Source of the DNA: Pediococcus inopinatus
Lineage (GTDB): Bacteria; Bacillota; Bacilli; Lactobacillales; Lactobacillaceae
DNA length: 64,000 nt
Assembly (NCBI RefSeq): GCF_002982135.1
Contig: NZ_CP019981.1
Location: 1,302,001-1,366,000, forward strand
Direction: 5' to 3'
Under the pieces are notes generated by a model, which saw only the letters and a list, made by a program, of their open reading frames with translations, did not search any database and was not told where the DNA came from. Of the stretch, positions 45,159-57,966 are shown piece by piece (within the stretch, counting starts at the first letter, position 1; every line of letters starts with the position of its first letter). The translations under genes and the position numbers were made by a program.

Positions 45159-47531
45159 CTACTTTTTCCGACCATACGGTTTTGAAGATGATGGCTTACC
45201 ATGTGAGTTTGTTGCATGTGAGTTTTTAGCAGAATTATTTCGATAATTACTTGATGATTTTTTATTGAAATTCTTGTTGTGACTACCTTGTCGATTGCCA
45301 CCTTTGTAATTGCCACTATTACGGAATTGACGTGGTGGTAATTGAATTTCACTAGTCGGCGTCTTTTCTGGGTGCAAGAGATCAAAATCAACTTCTCTTT
45401 GATCCTTGTCCACCCGAATTAACTTAACTTCAATTTCTTGACCAATTTGGTATGTTCGGTGCGTATTCCGTCCAACCAAAGCCATTTGGTTTTCAACGTA
45501 TTCATAATAGTCGTCTTTCATTTGACTGATATGAACAAGTCCTTCAACAGTATTATCTAATTCAACAAACAACCCGAACTTCATTACCGAGCTCACAACA
45601 GCCTTAAATTCTTCGCCAACGTGATCGCCCATAAATTCAGCTTTCTTCATCCCATCAACGTCACGTTCTGTATCAATACCTCGCCGTTCCAATTTAGAAG
45701 TATGAGCCGCAACTTCAGGAACCTTTTCAACAAATTGAGCTTGTGATTCTTCACTAAGGCCGTCCTCTTCGTAATGACGGATTAAACGATGCACAAACAT
45801 ATCTGGATAACGTCGAATTGGTGACGTGAAATGCGTATAGTATTCTGCAGCAAGGCCGAAATGTCCCAAAGAATCCTCAGAATATTTGGCCTGCTTCATA
45901 CTACGAAGCATCATGATCGAAATCATGGGTTCTTCTTTACTTCCCGAAACCTGTTTCAAAACGCTTTGTAACATTTTGGGTTTGATATCCTTTGGACTAC
46001 CCTTAACTGTATAACCAAAGTTTGTCAAAAATTCAAAGAATTTCAACATTCTGTCACTGTCAGGCGTTTCATGGACACGGTACAAGAATGTCACTTTGAG
46101 CTCTGAATAATGTTGAGCCACGGTTTCGTTAGCTGCCAACATAAACGATTCGATCATCCGTTCAGAAGTTCCCCGAACGCGAACTTTAATATCAATTGGA
46201 TGACCAGTTTCATCTACAATAATTTCAGCTTCGTTATCATCAAATTCAATTGCTCCACGACGCTTCCGACGTTTCAGCAAGATTTTATGCAATTCGCCCA
46301 TTGTTTCAAACATTGGCACTAAATCAGCATAGCGTTCCCGCGTTTTTTCGTCGTGAGCTTCAAGAATCTTATTAACATTTGAATAAGTCATTCGCGCATT
46401 AGATTTGATCACACTTGGATAAATCCGGTGATTGACTACTTTACCATTTTCGTCCATTTCCATTTCACAAGTCATGGTCAAACGCTCCACATCAGGATTC
46501 AAAGAACAAATTCCGTTAGAGAGCTTCCGCGGTAACATTGGCACCACACGGTCAGTCAAGTAAACACTGGTACTCCGCCGATAAGCTTCGTGGTCCAGAG
46601 GTGACCCCTCTTTAACATAATGACTCACATCAGCAATGTTGACGCTCAAATGATAATGTCCATTAGCCATTTTATAAACACCAACAGCATCATCAAAATC
46701 TTTAGACCCGTCCCCATCAATTGTCACAACTGTTTCATCAGTCAAGTCTTTACGACCGACTTTTTCTTCATCTGTCACGAATTCTGGGATCGCTTTGATT
46801 TCCTCTTTAACATCATCAGGAAATTCATATGGTAATTCGTGTTGATAAATAACCTGAAGAATATCAACCCCAGGGTCATCTTTAAATCCAATGGTCTCAA
46901 CAGCGAGGCCTGCCATCAGTTTAGGATGTTTCAAATTAGGATACTGAGTCACTTCAGCAGTGATCACAGCCCCTTCTTGTGGCTTGATTCCTGAAGCTAA
47001 AACATCAAAATGATATGAAGCTAATTTTTTATCTTTTAATGCAATTTCACCGATAACGCCATTTTCAGGATCTGCACCTGAAGTTTGAAAAACCCCAACA
47101 GCCTGCGTAAAATGACGCTCCGTAATCTTAGTAACGACCCCTTCAGGCCCTTTATCATCGCCAGGTTTAGCCTGACGTGTGATCCGAACATCAACTTCAT
47201 CCTGATTCAATGCAAAAGCTGTATGATCTTCACTAATATAAACATCTGGAATTTCCGGATCGATGGCTACGAAACCAAAGCCACGGTCGTTGGCATGGAA
47301 CACACCGTGAACGATTTGTTGATCTGGTTGAATGGGCAAGGTGAATTTCCCCTGCTCTGTGATATGAACACGATTTGACCGTTCCATCACAGCAAGTTCT
47401 TTAACTAAAATATTAAAAACACTTGCTCCTTCAAGTTTTAATTGTTGAAAAATTTCTTCAGCTGTAAAATTTTCCTTAGGATGTTGACTTAATAAACTGC
47501 TGACAGCAGCTTGAATTTTATTTGTTTCCAT
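45159..47531 (-). CDS. rnr: Ribonuclease R
   Basis: A 790-residue 3'-5' exoribonuclease that degrades structured RNA and works with tmRNA-SmpB in clearing bad mRNA. Domains in order: winged-helix, two cold-shock domains (VHGVFHANDRGFGFVAID), the RNB catalytic domain (DGDGSKDFDDAVGVY, DHEAYRRSTSVYLTDRVVPMLP, SPIRRYPDMFVHRLIRHY), an S1 domain (KFGLFVELDNTVEGLVHIS) and a C-terminal basic Asn/Ser/Lys-rich tail of ~55 residues. It lies directly upstream of smpB. Confidence 0.97.
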   Translation of the reverse strand: METNKIQAAVSSLLSQHPKENFTAEEIFQQLKLEGASVFNILVKELAVMERSNRVHITEQGKFTLPIQPDQQIVHGVFHANDRGFGFVAIDPEIPDVYISEDHTAFALNQDEVDVRITRQAKPGDDKGPEGVVTKITERHFTQAVGVFQTSGADPENGVIGEIALKDKKLASYHFDVLASGIKPQEGAVITAEVTQYPNLKHPKLMAGLAVETIGFKDDPGVDILQVIYQHELPYEFPDDVKEEIKAIPEFVTDEEKVGRKDLTDETVVTIDGDGSKDFDDAVGVYKMANGHYHLSVNIADVSHYVKEGSPLDHEAYRRSTSVYLTDRVVPMLPRKLSNGICSLNPDVERLTMTCEMEMDENGKVVNHRIYPSVIKSNARMTYSNVNKILEAHDEKTRERYADLVPMFETMGELHKILLKRRKRRGAIEFDDNEAEIIVDETGHPIDIKVRVRGTSERMIESFMLAANETVAQHYSELKVTFLYRVHETPDSDRMLKFFEFLTNFGYTVKGSPKDIKPKMLQSVLKQVSGSKEEPMISIMMLRSMKQAKYSEDSLGHFGLAAEYYTHFTSPIRRYPDMFVHRLIRHYEEDGLSEESQAQFVEKVPEVAAHTSKLERRGIDTERDVDGMKKAEFMGDHVGEEFKAVVSSVMKFGLFVELDNTVEGLVHISQMKDDYYEYVENQMALVGRNTHRTYQIGQEIEVKLIRVDKDQREVDFDLLHPEKTPTSEIQLPPRQFRNSGNYKGGNRQGSHNKNFNKKSSSNYRNNSAKNSHATNSHGKPSSSKPYGRKK

Positions 47532-47568
47532 TTTTTACCTCAAATTTTAAATTTGTTTTTTAACTTAA

Positions 47569-47598
47569 TAAAAGCCTCCTGCAAAACACAGGAGGCTC
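47569..47598 (-). terminator. Terminator between secG and rnr
   Basis: On the minus strand AGCCTCCTGTGTTTTGCAGGAGGCT is a strong hairpin followed by TTTTA. It lies between two genes of the cluster, so rnr expression may need read-through or its own promoter. Confidence 0.8.
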
Positions 47599-47603
47599 AA
47601 TCA

Positions 47604-47840
47604 TTAGTGAGAAGAAACATAGACCATCGCAATTGCAACGGCAAAGAAAATAATTCCTAATCCTAATGTGACTTTTTGCATAAACGCTTCAAATCCACGC
47701 GGTTTTGAGTGGGCAAAAAGGTCATCTGCCCCACCTGAGAAAGACGACAACGCGTTATCTGTCTTTGCTGGCTGCATCATTACCGAAATGATAATCAAAA
47801 CTGAAACAATTAATAGTATTGTCATTAATAAATTATACAA
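47604..47840 (-). CDS. secG: SecG, preprotein translocase subunit
   Basis: 78 residues with two membrane helices (YNLLMTILLIVSVLIIISVMM, QKVTLGLGIIFFAVAIAMVYV) and the conserved cytosolic loop between them (LSSFSGGADDLFAHSKPRGFEAF). A stimulatory part of SecYEG. Typical neighbour of rnr-smpB. Confidence 0.95.
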   Translation of the reverse strand: MYNLLMTILLIVSVLIIISVMMQPAKTDNALSSFSGGADDLFAHSKPRGFEAFMQKVTLGLGIIFFAVAIAMVYVSSH

Positions 47841-47976
47841 GTAGCGACCTCCTACCTAAGCTTGTAGTATATCCTCTATATTTTATCATAGTTTAGCTTT
47901 TTTTCCAGTGTTATGGATAACTTTTCCTATTGAACACGGAATTACTAAATAAAAATCCTGACCGAATTCTTTTTAA

Positions 47977-49536
47977 TCAATTCGATTGGATAGGCAGTTT
48001 TCTTAATTGGCGTGCAATATTCCCCCGGTTTTGATGACTAGTTGTCACAATTAAGGTGTCTCCCGCTTGAAGTAGCGTATCTCCATGGGGAATGATTTCA
48101 AGTTCACCCCGACGAATGGCAATTAGTAAACTGTTCCCCGGCCACTTAAAATCACGCACTTGATGTCCCGCTAAATACGAACCAGCAAAAACCGGAAATT
48201 CTACCCGATCCAATTTACCACCCACACGTGGCATTTTAGGTTTCACAATTTTGTGAAGTAATGATTCATAAATTGGGGCACCACCTAGCAAATCAACTAC
48301 CAAATAGGCGGTAATTGAAACAATTGCGAGTGGCATTAAATGATGCAGCGTCCCGACCATTTCGGTAATTAACAAGATGGCAGTAAACGGGGCTTTTCCA
48401 ATTCCGGCAAAATAGCCCGCCATTGCAATAATAATAAAGTTAACCAAATATGCGGATGGCATCATTCCTAACTGAATCATGACTTTTCCATATATAGCAC
48501 CAAGAATGGCACCTAACGACAAAATTGGCAAAAAAATGCCACCAGGAAGCCCAGATCCATAAGAAATCATGGAAAAAATAAATCTTAAAAGAAAGATCCC
48601 AATCAATATAATTAGGGCCGGAGAATGCGCAGCAATGGCTAAGATAATATTATTCCCACCACCTAATAAGTTAGGTACCAACATGCCAATCGGGATAATC
48701 AACACAAATGGCACAACCCCAAATAACCAGCTCGGTAATTTGGTCAGATAGGCATACCAATCACCCATTTTAAGTAAGACACGTTGATAAATGAACCCCA
48801 TTAGCCCAAGGAAAATACCTAGCAGAATTAGATGCGGATACATTGTAAGCGGTAGTGTGCTTGCGTAAACAATATGTAAAACTGGTGTTAAGCCAAAAAA
48901 GATTGTAGAAACAAAGTTTGAAACAATAGCACTAGCTAGCGCTGTCGTCCAAATCAGTGGTGAAAAATTATGATAAACCTCTTCAAGCACAAATAATGTA
49001 CTAGCGATTGGTGCATTAAACGCGGCAGACAATCCAGCCGCTGCTCCACTTGCAATGAGTACCCGGCGTTTTAACTCTGTCTTGTGAGTTAGTTCGGCAT
49101 ACCCCTGTGCGATTGTAGCGCCTAACTGAATTGATGGCCCCTCGCGGCCTAGAAATAGTCCTGAACCAATTGCCAGTATGCCACCCACAAATTTTCGCCA
49201 TAAGATTGGCCACCAAGCATATTCTAAGTTGCCAGAGAGTTGCCCTTCTACTTGGGGGATACCAGATCCCTTTATTTCAGGATATTGGCGACCCATATAA
49301 CCAACCACAACGGCAACCAGGAGCATAATAATCAGCCAAACTGGAATTAATTCCCAGTGCATTGAAAGTTGTTTATAAACGATCATCATCAGTTTCAGGC
49401 CATTTACAATCGCTAATCGAAAAATACTGACGACGAACCCGGCAATAGCACCCGTAATGCATCCTTGCAAAATATAAGTTAACCGAGTCCGATCAGGAAC
49501 CCTTTGCTTTTTTGTTGGTTGTCCTTGCCACTGCAT
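47977..49536 (-). CDS. ClC-family chloride channel or H+/Cl- antiporter with RCK_C domain
   Basis: 519 residues. The ClC core has the selectivity motifs KGSGIPQVEGQL (GSGIP), GREGPSIQ (with the gating Glu) and GLPGGIFLPILSLGA (GxFxP). The C-terminal ~80 residues form a TrkA_C/RCK domain (FAGSYLAGHQVRDFKW, ELEIIPHGDTLLQAGDTLIVTT), a ligand-binding regulatory domain seen in some bacterial ClCs. The glutamate in the gating motif suggests exchange activity is possible. Acid resistance is a usual role of such transporters. Confidence 0.95.
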   Translation of the reverse strand: MQWQGQPTKKQRVPDRTRLTYILQGCITGAIAGFVVSIFRLAIVNGLKLMMIVYKQLSMHWELIPVWLIIMLLVAVVVGYMGRQYPEIKGSGIPQVEGQLSGNLEYAWWPILWRKFVGGILAIGSGLFLGREGPSIQLGATIAQGYAELTHKTELKRRVLIASGAAAGLSAAFNAPIASTLFVLEEVYHNFSPLIWTTALASAIVSNFVSTIFFGLTPVLHIVYASTLPLTMYPHLILLGIFLGLMGFIYQRVLLKMGDWYAYLTKLPSWLFGVVPFVLIIPIGMLVPNLLGGGNNIILAIAAHSPALIILIGIFLLRFIFSMISYGSGLPGGIFLPILSLGAILGAIYGKVMIQLGMMPSAYLVNFIIIAMAGYFAGIGKAPFTAILLITEMVGTLHHLMPLAIVSITAYLVVDLLGGAPIYESLLHKIVKPKMPRVGGKLDRVEFPVFAGSYLAGHQVRDFKWPGNSLLIAIRRGELEIIPHGDTLLQAGDTLIVTTSHQNRGNIARQLRKLPIQSN

Positions 49537-49604
49537 ATTATTTCACTTCTTAATTTTATAATTTTTAAACGTCACTATTTAGTTTAGCACGAAAATACTT
49601 GAAA

Positions 49605-49634
49605 TAAAAAAACCGGACAAATTAATTATCCGGC
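49605..49634 (-). terminator. glpK terminator
   Basis: On the minus strand GCCGGATAATTAATTTGTCCGGT with a following T-run of seven. Confidence 0.85.
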
Positions 49635-49657
49635 CCTTAACTCTTAAATTAGTGAAT

Positions 49658-51187
<1,530 letters not shown>

Positions 51188-51193
51188 TTATTT

Positions 51194-51955
51194 TTAAACA
51201 AGTTCTGTAACCAACTGGGCAGCAAGTTCAATCGCTTGCTCATGAGCACCCTCACCCCAATCCCGTTCTTGGTGTTGATTTAAATTAGCCAGTGAATCAG
51301 CTGTAAAAAATAACTGTCCAAATTGAACATTGCGAAATTGGGCACAAGCAGCTAAAGCAGCACATTCCATTTCAACAACTGTGCAGCCCTGTTGCTTACG
51401 CTTTCTTACTAAAGCGGCAGTCTCACGAAAAAAGCCATCCGTTGTCCAAGTTTCCACTTCTCGAAACTCAAGCTTATTTTTAGTTAAACCTTTTTCCATA
51501 CTAGCAACTACTTCCGGATTCAAGGCAATAACATCAGATCTCAAAACATAATGGAAAGAAGTCCCTTCATCCCTTAGGGCAACCGTTGGAATTAAAAATC
51601 TGTCCTCAGCAATATCCGTCAATACGCCACAGCTCCCCACACTAATAACTTGCTTAACACCAAACCAAATTAAGAATTCCAGAAATTGTACCGCAGCTGG
51701 GGCACCCAACGGCGCTTGAGCCACCGTAATCCATTCATTCTGGTATCGACACTCGTAAACAGGGTAAGTTTTGGTAATTGTTTCAAACTTGCCAATCTGT
51801 TTGCCACCATTTTGTTCAACAAATTGTAAAATCTCTTCATCACGTAAAAATGGAAACACGGCCTTCTCGTGAAAAGAGAATGGACCATCATGACCCGGCA
51901 TCAATACGGCTTGACGATGCGCATCAAAATCAAAAAGTGGCAAACTATTTAACAT
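51194..51955 (-). CDS. Nucleoside phosphorylase (PNP_UDP family)
   Basis: 253 residues with the phosphate/ribose-binding signature VISVGSCGVLTDIAEDRF and VVEMECAALAACAQFRNV, typical of uridine phosphorylase-like members. It splits a nucleoside with phosphate to a base and ribose-1-phosphate; which nucleoside is uncertain. It precedes glpK on the same strand by 21 bases, so it is likely co-transcribed, an unusual pairing. A conserved active-site Met-Glu-Met-type motif is seen as VEMEC. Confidence 0.88.
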   Translation of the reverse strand: MLNSLPLFDFDAHRQAVLMPGHDGPFSFHEKAVFPFLRDEEILQFVEQNGGKQIGKFETITKTYPVYECRYQNEWITVAQAPLGAPAAVQFLEFLIWFGVKQVISVGSCGVLTDIAEDRFLIPTVALRDEGTSFHYVLRSDVIALNPEVVASMEKGLTKNKLEFREVETWTTDGFFRETAALVRKRKQQGCTVVEMECAALAACAQFRNVQFGQLFFTADSLANLNQHQERDWGEGAHEQAIELAAQLVTELV

Positions 51956-52021
51956 TCTGCATTCCTACTTCCTACTATCAATTACCATCATTTTACTCTT
52001 TTTGTAGCAAAAATTCAGTAC

Positions 52022-52058
52022 AAAAAAGAGCCATCCGGAATAATCCAGATGGCTCTTA
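52022..52058 (-). terminator. Terminator of the glycolytic operon
   Basis: On the minus strand AAGAGCCATC and GATGGCTCTT arms followed by TTTT, just after eno. Confidence 0.9.
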
Positions 52059-52082
52059 ACGAACCCGTTTGCAAACGTTAAA

Positions 52083-53438
<1,356 letters not shown>

Positions 53439-53473
53439 TTACAAATCAATTGTATTACAAATCGACTTGAAAA

Positions 53474-54229
53474 TTAAGCATTAAAGTTAACTAATTCCAA
53501 GAATGATTCAGGAACCATACTTGCACCACCGACTAAACCGCCATCGATGTCTTCTTTGCCCATTAATTCTTTAACGTTAGCAGGTTTAACACTACCACCG
53601 TATTGAATACGAACTTTAGAAGCAGTTGTTTGGTCGTATAACTTAGCAACAGTTTCACGAAGGACGTGAACAACTTCTTGTGCTTGATCACTTGAAGCTG
53701 TCTTACCAGTACCAATTGCCCAGATTGGTTCGTATGCAATCACAAGTGAAGCCACTTGATCTGCAGATAAACCTTTAAGTGCATTAGTAATTTGGCCTGA
53801 AACCCACTCATTTGTTTGACCAGCTTCACGTTGATCTAAAGTTTCACCACAGCAAATGATTGGTAACATATTGTTAGCAAAAACTGCTTTAGCTTTTTTG
53901 TTAATATCTTCATCAGTTTCGCCGAAATATTGACGACGTTCTGAATGACCAATAATAACATAGTCAACACCCATTTCAGAAAGAACTTTAGGTGAAGTTT
54001 CACCAGTAAAAGCACCTTCATCTTCAAAGTAACAATTTTCAGCAGCTACTTTAAGGTTTGTACCTTTAGCAGCATCTAACAAAGCTTGTAAATCAACGGC
54101 AGGAGCACCGATAACGGATTCAACTTTGTCAGTTGCAGGAAGTTGATCCTTGACAGCATTAACAAATTCAGTTGTTTCTTTAGGGTTCTTGTTCATTTTC
54201 CAATTTCCAGCAATAATTGGTGTACGCAA
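53474..54229 (-). CDS. tpiA: Triosephosphate isomerase
   Basis: 251 residues with the catalytic Lys in GNWKMNK, His in VIIGHSERR and Glu in [11 protein letters not shown]. The most likely start is TTG 54229 (AAAGGAAG seven bases upstream), giving [10 protein letters not shown], the expected family N-terminus. The open frame extends six codons upstream to ATG 54247, where the ribosome site itself would be coding. Between pgk and eno in the glycolytic operon. Confidence 0.96.
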   Translation of the reverse strand: MRTPIIAGNWKMNKNPKETTEFVNAVKDQLPATDKVESVIGAPAVDLQALLDAAKGTNLKVAAENCYFEDEGAFTGETSPKVLSEMGVDYVIIGHSERRQYFGETDEDINKKAKAVFANNMLPIICCGETLDQREAGQTNEWVSGQITNALKGLSADQVASLVIAYEPIWAIGTGKTASSDQAQEVVHVLRETVAKLYDQTTASKVRIQYGGSVKPANVKELMGKEDIDGGLVGGASMVPESFLELVNFNA

Positions 54230-54312
54230 AATAATACTTCCTTTCATCTATAACAAATTATATTTTAAACAGCAGAAAAGAATTGAATTTCAATTCAATC
54301 CCGTTATAAAAC

Positions 54313-55515
54313 TTATTTGTTTGAAATTGCAGCAATTCCTGGTAATTCCTTACCTTCGAGGTACTCAAGTGAAGCACCACCACCAGTAGAAATATGTGTT
54401 AACTTATCGCCAACACCAAGTTGTTTAACAGCAGCAGTTGAATCACCACCACCAACAATTGTTGTAGCATCAGTTAATGTACCCAAGAACTTACCAACTT
54501 CAAGAGTTCCTTCAGCATAGTTGCTCATTTCGAATACACCCATTGGTCCATTCCAAACAACCGTCTTAGCATCTTTAAGAACATCTTTGAATTCTTTGAT
54601 TGACTTAGGTCCGATATCAAGTGCCATATAGCCATCAGGAATATCTCCTTCAACTACCTTATGAGGTACATCATTATCGAATTTTTCAGCAACAACACTG
54701 TCTGAAGGAAGCACAATCTTGTCTCCAGCCTTATCTAAGATTTCTTTAGCTAAAGCAACCTTGTCTTTTTCAACAAGTGAAGTACCAATCTTCATGCCTT
54801 TAGCAGCATAGAATGTATATGTCATACCACCACCGATAATAACTTTGTCAGCTTTATCGAGCAAATGATCAATGACACCAATCTTGTCAGAAACCTTAGC
54901 ACCACCCAAGATAGCAACGAATGGATGCTTTGGATTATCAACAGCATTTCCAAGGAATTTGATTTCCTTTTCCATTAAGAATCCAGCAGCAACTGGTTTG
55001 TTAGCTGCCTTCATAGCTGTAGCAACTCCAACGTTAGAAGCGTGTGAACGATGTGCTGTACCAAAAGCATCGTTTACAAACTCGTCGCCAAGTGAAGCCC
55101 AGTATTGGCCAAGTTCTTGGTCGTTACCGCTTTCCTTCTTGCCATCAAGATCTTCAAAACGAGTGTTTTCGAATAAGAGAACATCGCCATCTTTCATGTC
55201 AGCAATTGCATCTTCTAATTGTTTGCCACGTGTTGCAGGTACAAATGTGACAGGTTTGCCTAATAAATCTGACAAACGTTGAGCAACTGGACGCATTGTT
55301 AATGCTTTCTTGTCGTCTTCAGTCTTAATACGGCCAAGATGTGAGAACAAGATTGCTTTACCATCATGTTCGATGATGTATTTGATAGTTGGTAATGCAG
55401 CAACGATACGGTTATCATCACCGATTACACCATTTTTTACGGGAACATTAAAGTCCACACGCATTAAAACTTTTTTGTCTTTAACATCTAAATCAGAAAC
55501 TGTTAATTTAGCCAA
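54313..55515 (-). CDS. pgk: Phosphoglycerate kinase
   Basis: 400 residues. Transfers phosphate from 1,3-bisphosphoglycerate to ADP. Motifs: [11 protein letters not shown] at the N-terminus, [29 protein letters not shown], the MGVFEM loop and the C-terminal [13 protein letters not shown] nucleotide site. GGAGGAATAACTTTGGC precedes ATG. It follows gap after a strong hairpin that may reduce its read-through. Confidence 0.98.
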   Translation of the reverse strand: MAKLTVSDLDVKDKKVLMRVDFNVPVKNGVIGDDNRIVAALPTIKYIIEHDGKAILFSHLGRIKTEDDKKALTMRPVAQRLSDLLGKPVTFVPATRGKQLEDAIADMKDGDVLLFENTRFEDLDGKKESGNDQELGQYWASLGDEFVNDAFGTAHRSHASNVGVATAMKAANKPVAAGFLMEKEIKFLGNAVDNPKHPFVAILGGAKVSDKIGVIDHLLDKADKVIIGGGMTYTFYAAKGMKIGTSLVEKDKVALAKEILDKAGDKIVLPSDSVVAEKFDNDVPHKVVEGDIPDGYMALDIGPKSIKEFKDVLKDAKTVVWNGPMGVFEMSNYAEGTLEVGKFLGTLTDATTIVGGGDSTAAVKQLGVGDKLTHISTGGGASLEYLEGKELPGIAAISNK

Positions 55516-55553
55516 AGTTATTCCTCCTAATTTAAGAAATTAATGTATTATCA

Positions 55554-55610
55554 ATAAAAAAAGACGGAGGAAGTTTGCCTCCCTCCGCCTTAAACCGTTA
55601 GACGGTTTTG
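55554..55610 (-). terminator. Terminator-like attenuator between gap and pgk
   Basis: Minus strand: GGCGGAGG-loop-CCTCCGTC followed by seven T, preceded by a second hairpin (AAACCGTCTAACGGTTT). It lies inside the operon, between gap and pgk, so it should lower downstream expression or mark a processing point. Confidence 0.75.
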
Positions 55611-55646
55611 AAACCTGCAAACTTAAAAGATTAAATTAATTTAATC

Positions 55647-56669
55647 CTAGAGAGTAGCAAACTTCAATAAAGTACGTACCATTTGGCAAGTGAAGCCGTA
55701 TTCGTTGTCGTACCAAGCAACAGTTTTAACTAATTGATTGTCTCCAGCGCTTGTAACTTCAGTTTGTGTTGGGTCAAAGATTGAACCGTATGTTGTGCCG
55801 ATAACGTCACTAGATACGATTTCGTCTTCGTTGTAACCAAATGATTCGTTGTTTTCTGTATGTTTCTTGATTGCAGCATTAACTTCGTCAGCTGTAACGT
55901 TCTTGCCTAAGATTGCAACTAATTCAGTTAATGAACCATCAACAACACCAACACGTTGTGCATGTCCTTGTAATTTACCAACTAATTCTGGGATTACAAG
56001 ACCAATAGCTTTAGCAGCACCAGTTGAATGAGGAATAGTGTTAACACCAGCAGCACGAGCTGCACGTAAGTTACCACCACGAACTGGTCCATCAAGTAAC
56101 ATTTGTGTACTTGTGTAAGCATGGATTGTTGTCATTGTACCTACTTTGATACCAAATTCTTGGTTCAAGAAGTAAGCCATAGGTGCTAAACAGTTTGTTG
56201 TACATGAGCCAGCAGAAACAATCTTGTCATCTGCAGTTAAAACGTCATCATTAACGTTGTAAACAACAGTTTTAAGATCATTACCAGCAGGAGCAGAAAT
56301 CAGAACACGTTTTGCGCCGGCATCCAAATGAGCTTGTGCCTTTGCTTTTGATGTATAGAAACCTGTACATTCAAGAACAAAGTCAACGCCATCATCTTTA
56401 ACCCATGGAATATCCTGTGCTTTAGGTTCTGCGTAAACACGGTATTTCTTGCCATCAACAATGATGGAGTCATCTGTCGCGCTAACCTCACCAGGGAAAG
56501 TGCCATGTGTTGAGTCATACTTCAATAAATGTGCCAACATTGCTGGACTTGTCAAATCATTGATAGCCACAACTTCAATATCATTTGACTTTGCGCCTAA
56601 TTCATAGATGCGACGGAAAGCTAAACGACCGATACGTCCAAAACCATTAATACCAATCTTTACAGTCAT
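55647..56669 (-). CDS. gap: Glyceraldehyde-3-phosphate dehydrogenase
   Basis: 340 residues. Rossmann motif [15 protein letters not shown], catalytic Cys in [13 protein letters not shown] and the NAD-region [13 protein letters not shown] mark it. It oxidises glyceraldehyde-3-phosphate with NAD+. ATG 56669 follows AAAGGAGG. First structural gene after cggR in the operon; a hairpin follows it before pgk. Confidence 0.98.
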   Translation of the reverse strand: MTVKIGINGFGRIGRLAFRRIYELGAKSNDIEVVAINDLTSPAMLAHLLKYDSTHGTFPGEVSATDDSIIVDGKKYRVYAEPKAQDIPWVKDDGVDFVLECTGFYTSKAKAQAHLDAGAKRVLISAPAGNDLKTVVYNVNDDVLTADDKIVSAGSCTTNCLAPMAYFLNQEFGIKVGTMTTIHAYTSTQMLLDGPVRGGNLRAARAAGVNTIPHSTGAAKAIGLVIPELVGKLQGHAQRVGVVDGSLTELVAILGKNVTADEVNAAIKKHTENNESFGYNEDEIVSSDVIGTTYGSIFDPTQTEVTSAGDNQLVKTVAWYDNEYGFTCQMVRTLLKFATL

Positions 56670-56736
56670 ACTAAGATTTCCTCCTTTAGGAATCAAAAAA
56701 AATAATTTTTATTTTAAAAAGTGATGTTTAAAAACA

Positions 56737-57765
56737 TTACTTTTTTAAAATCAAGTTTGCGGCACCTTCATCAGTAACCAAATACGTCTGGTGAGGTGCT
56801 AATTTCATGTAAGAACGGATTGCCTGAGCTTTTGTATGCCCACCTGCAACCGCCAAAACATGATCGATTGAATTGATGCGTTCGAACTGTAAACCAATTC
56901 GAGGCACCCGATAAACGATCTCACCCTGCTGATTATAAAAACAACCAAAAGCTTCTCCAACTGCTTCCTTTTTTTGTAAAAGGTGCAAAATCTTCGGATC
57001 AACTTCTCGGCGTTCAGCCATTTCATCGGCGCGACCAATTCCGTGAATCACAACATTACTTTGCTCAATCAGTTGTAAGACCAATTGAACACTCGGTTCT
57101 TCCAGTAATGGCTGGTAACTCTTTTCACTCAATTTTTCTGGGACATACATTGATTGGCTTTCACCATGTGTACGTTCCGCCATGATTGAACAAACTGTGT
57201 TTGCTTGCATAGCAATTGATTGACCCATACCACCACGACCAGGAACGAAGGTAAGTTGTCGTTTAGTGGATAATTCTGGAGAAAATTCTTTAGCAACTTG
57301 TGCCATTGTATTTCCGCCCATCACCACTATTACATTATTACCCTCTGGTAACATTTTTGCAAGTGTATCGTTAAGAATTGTTCCCATTCCATCAAGAACG
57401 CGATCTTGATGATCACTATCTCCAGAAATAATAAAACAACGATCAATATTAAGAATCTGTGCTAGTTCCCGTTCCGATTGTTGTAAACCTAACATGCCAT
57501 CGACCATATTACTTAAACCGTTTAAAGCAGAACGGCCTTCCTTAGTCAATGTCATCCCTGCTGGGGAAGCTTGAATCATCCCCAACTGTCTCAACATATC
57601 AGTATGTGTTCGTAAGACTCGTTCACTCATATTAAGATGAATGGCCAATCCACGGCGACCAATTGGAGCCATCAGGGCAATTGATCGTAAGACTGAGAAA
57701 CGTTTTAAAAAAACGTCTATCATGTCTGGTGCGATTGCTTCTAGCCATTTTAGCTCATTTTGCAT
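56737..57765 (-). CDS. cggR: Central glycolytic genes regulator CggR
   Basis: 342 residues of the SorC/DeoR type. A winged HTH (RRGLAIHLNMSERVLRTHTDMLRQLG) is followed by a sugar-phosphate-binding domain (VVMGGNTMAQVA, FVPGRGGMGQS, VVHGIGRADEMAERR, AVAGGHTKAQAIRSYMKL). In Bacillus, fructose-1,6-bisphosphate relieves CggR repression of this operon; the same is likely here. It heads the operon, 67 bases before gap. Confidence 0.96.
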   Translation of the reverse strand: MQNELKWLEAIAPDMIDVFLKRFSVLRSIALMAPIGRRGLAIHLNMSERVLRTHTDMLRQLGMIQASPAGMTLTKEGRSALNGLSNMVDGMLGLQQSERELAQILNIDRCFIISGDSDHQDRVLDGMGTILNDTLAKMLPEGNNVIVVMGGNTMAQVAKEFSPELSTKRQLTFVPGRGGMGQSIAMQANTVCSIMAERTHGESQSMYVPEKLSEKSYQPLLEEPSVQLVLQLIEQSNVVIHGIGRADEMAERREVDPKILHLLQKKEAVGEAFGCFYNQQGEIVYRVPRIGLQFERINSIDHVLAVAGGHTKAQAIRSYMKLAPHQTYLVTDEGAANLILKK

Positions 57766-57783
57766 GATCTCTCTGCTCCCAAT

Positions 57784-57824
57784 CGGGACGTAAGTCGTCC
57801 ATACGTGTCATTGAACGACCCGAC
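57784..57824. promoter_or_regulatory. CggR operator-like repeats
   Basis: CGGGACGTAAGTCGTCC on the plus strand, and on the minus strand GGGTCGTTCAATGAC further along, form two GGGAC/GTCC-type half-site pairs just upstream of cggR. The pattern resembles the Bacillus CggR operator, though not identical. Confidence 0.5.
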
Positions 57825-57966
57825 AAATTCAAAATAATTGGCATACACCTAATCAAATTATTTTTCGGTTGTATACCACTCACTTACATATTGAATTATA
57901 TCAGGAGCCGCTCTTCATTGCAACTCAAACCCCTATGCAATCTTAAACGTTTTCTTAACCAACCCT

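Noticed and set aside
54230..54247. ATG start for tpiA six codons upstream
   Set aside because: The segment AAAGGAAG between it and TTG 54229 is the ribosome site; the family begins at [10 protein letters not shown].
54872..55282. 136-codon plus-strand frame inside pgk
   Set aside because: Antisense to pgk; long only because the coding strand uses few codons that give stops on the other strand.
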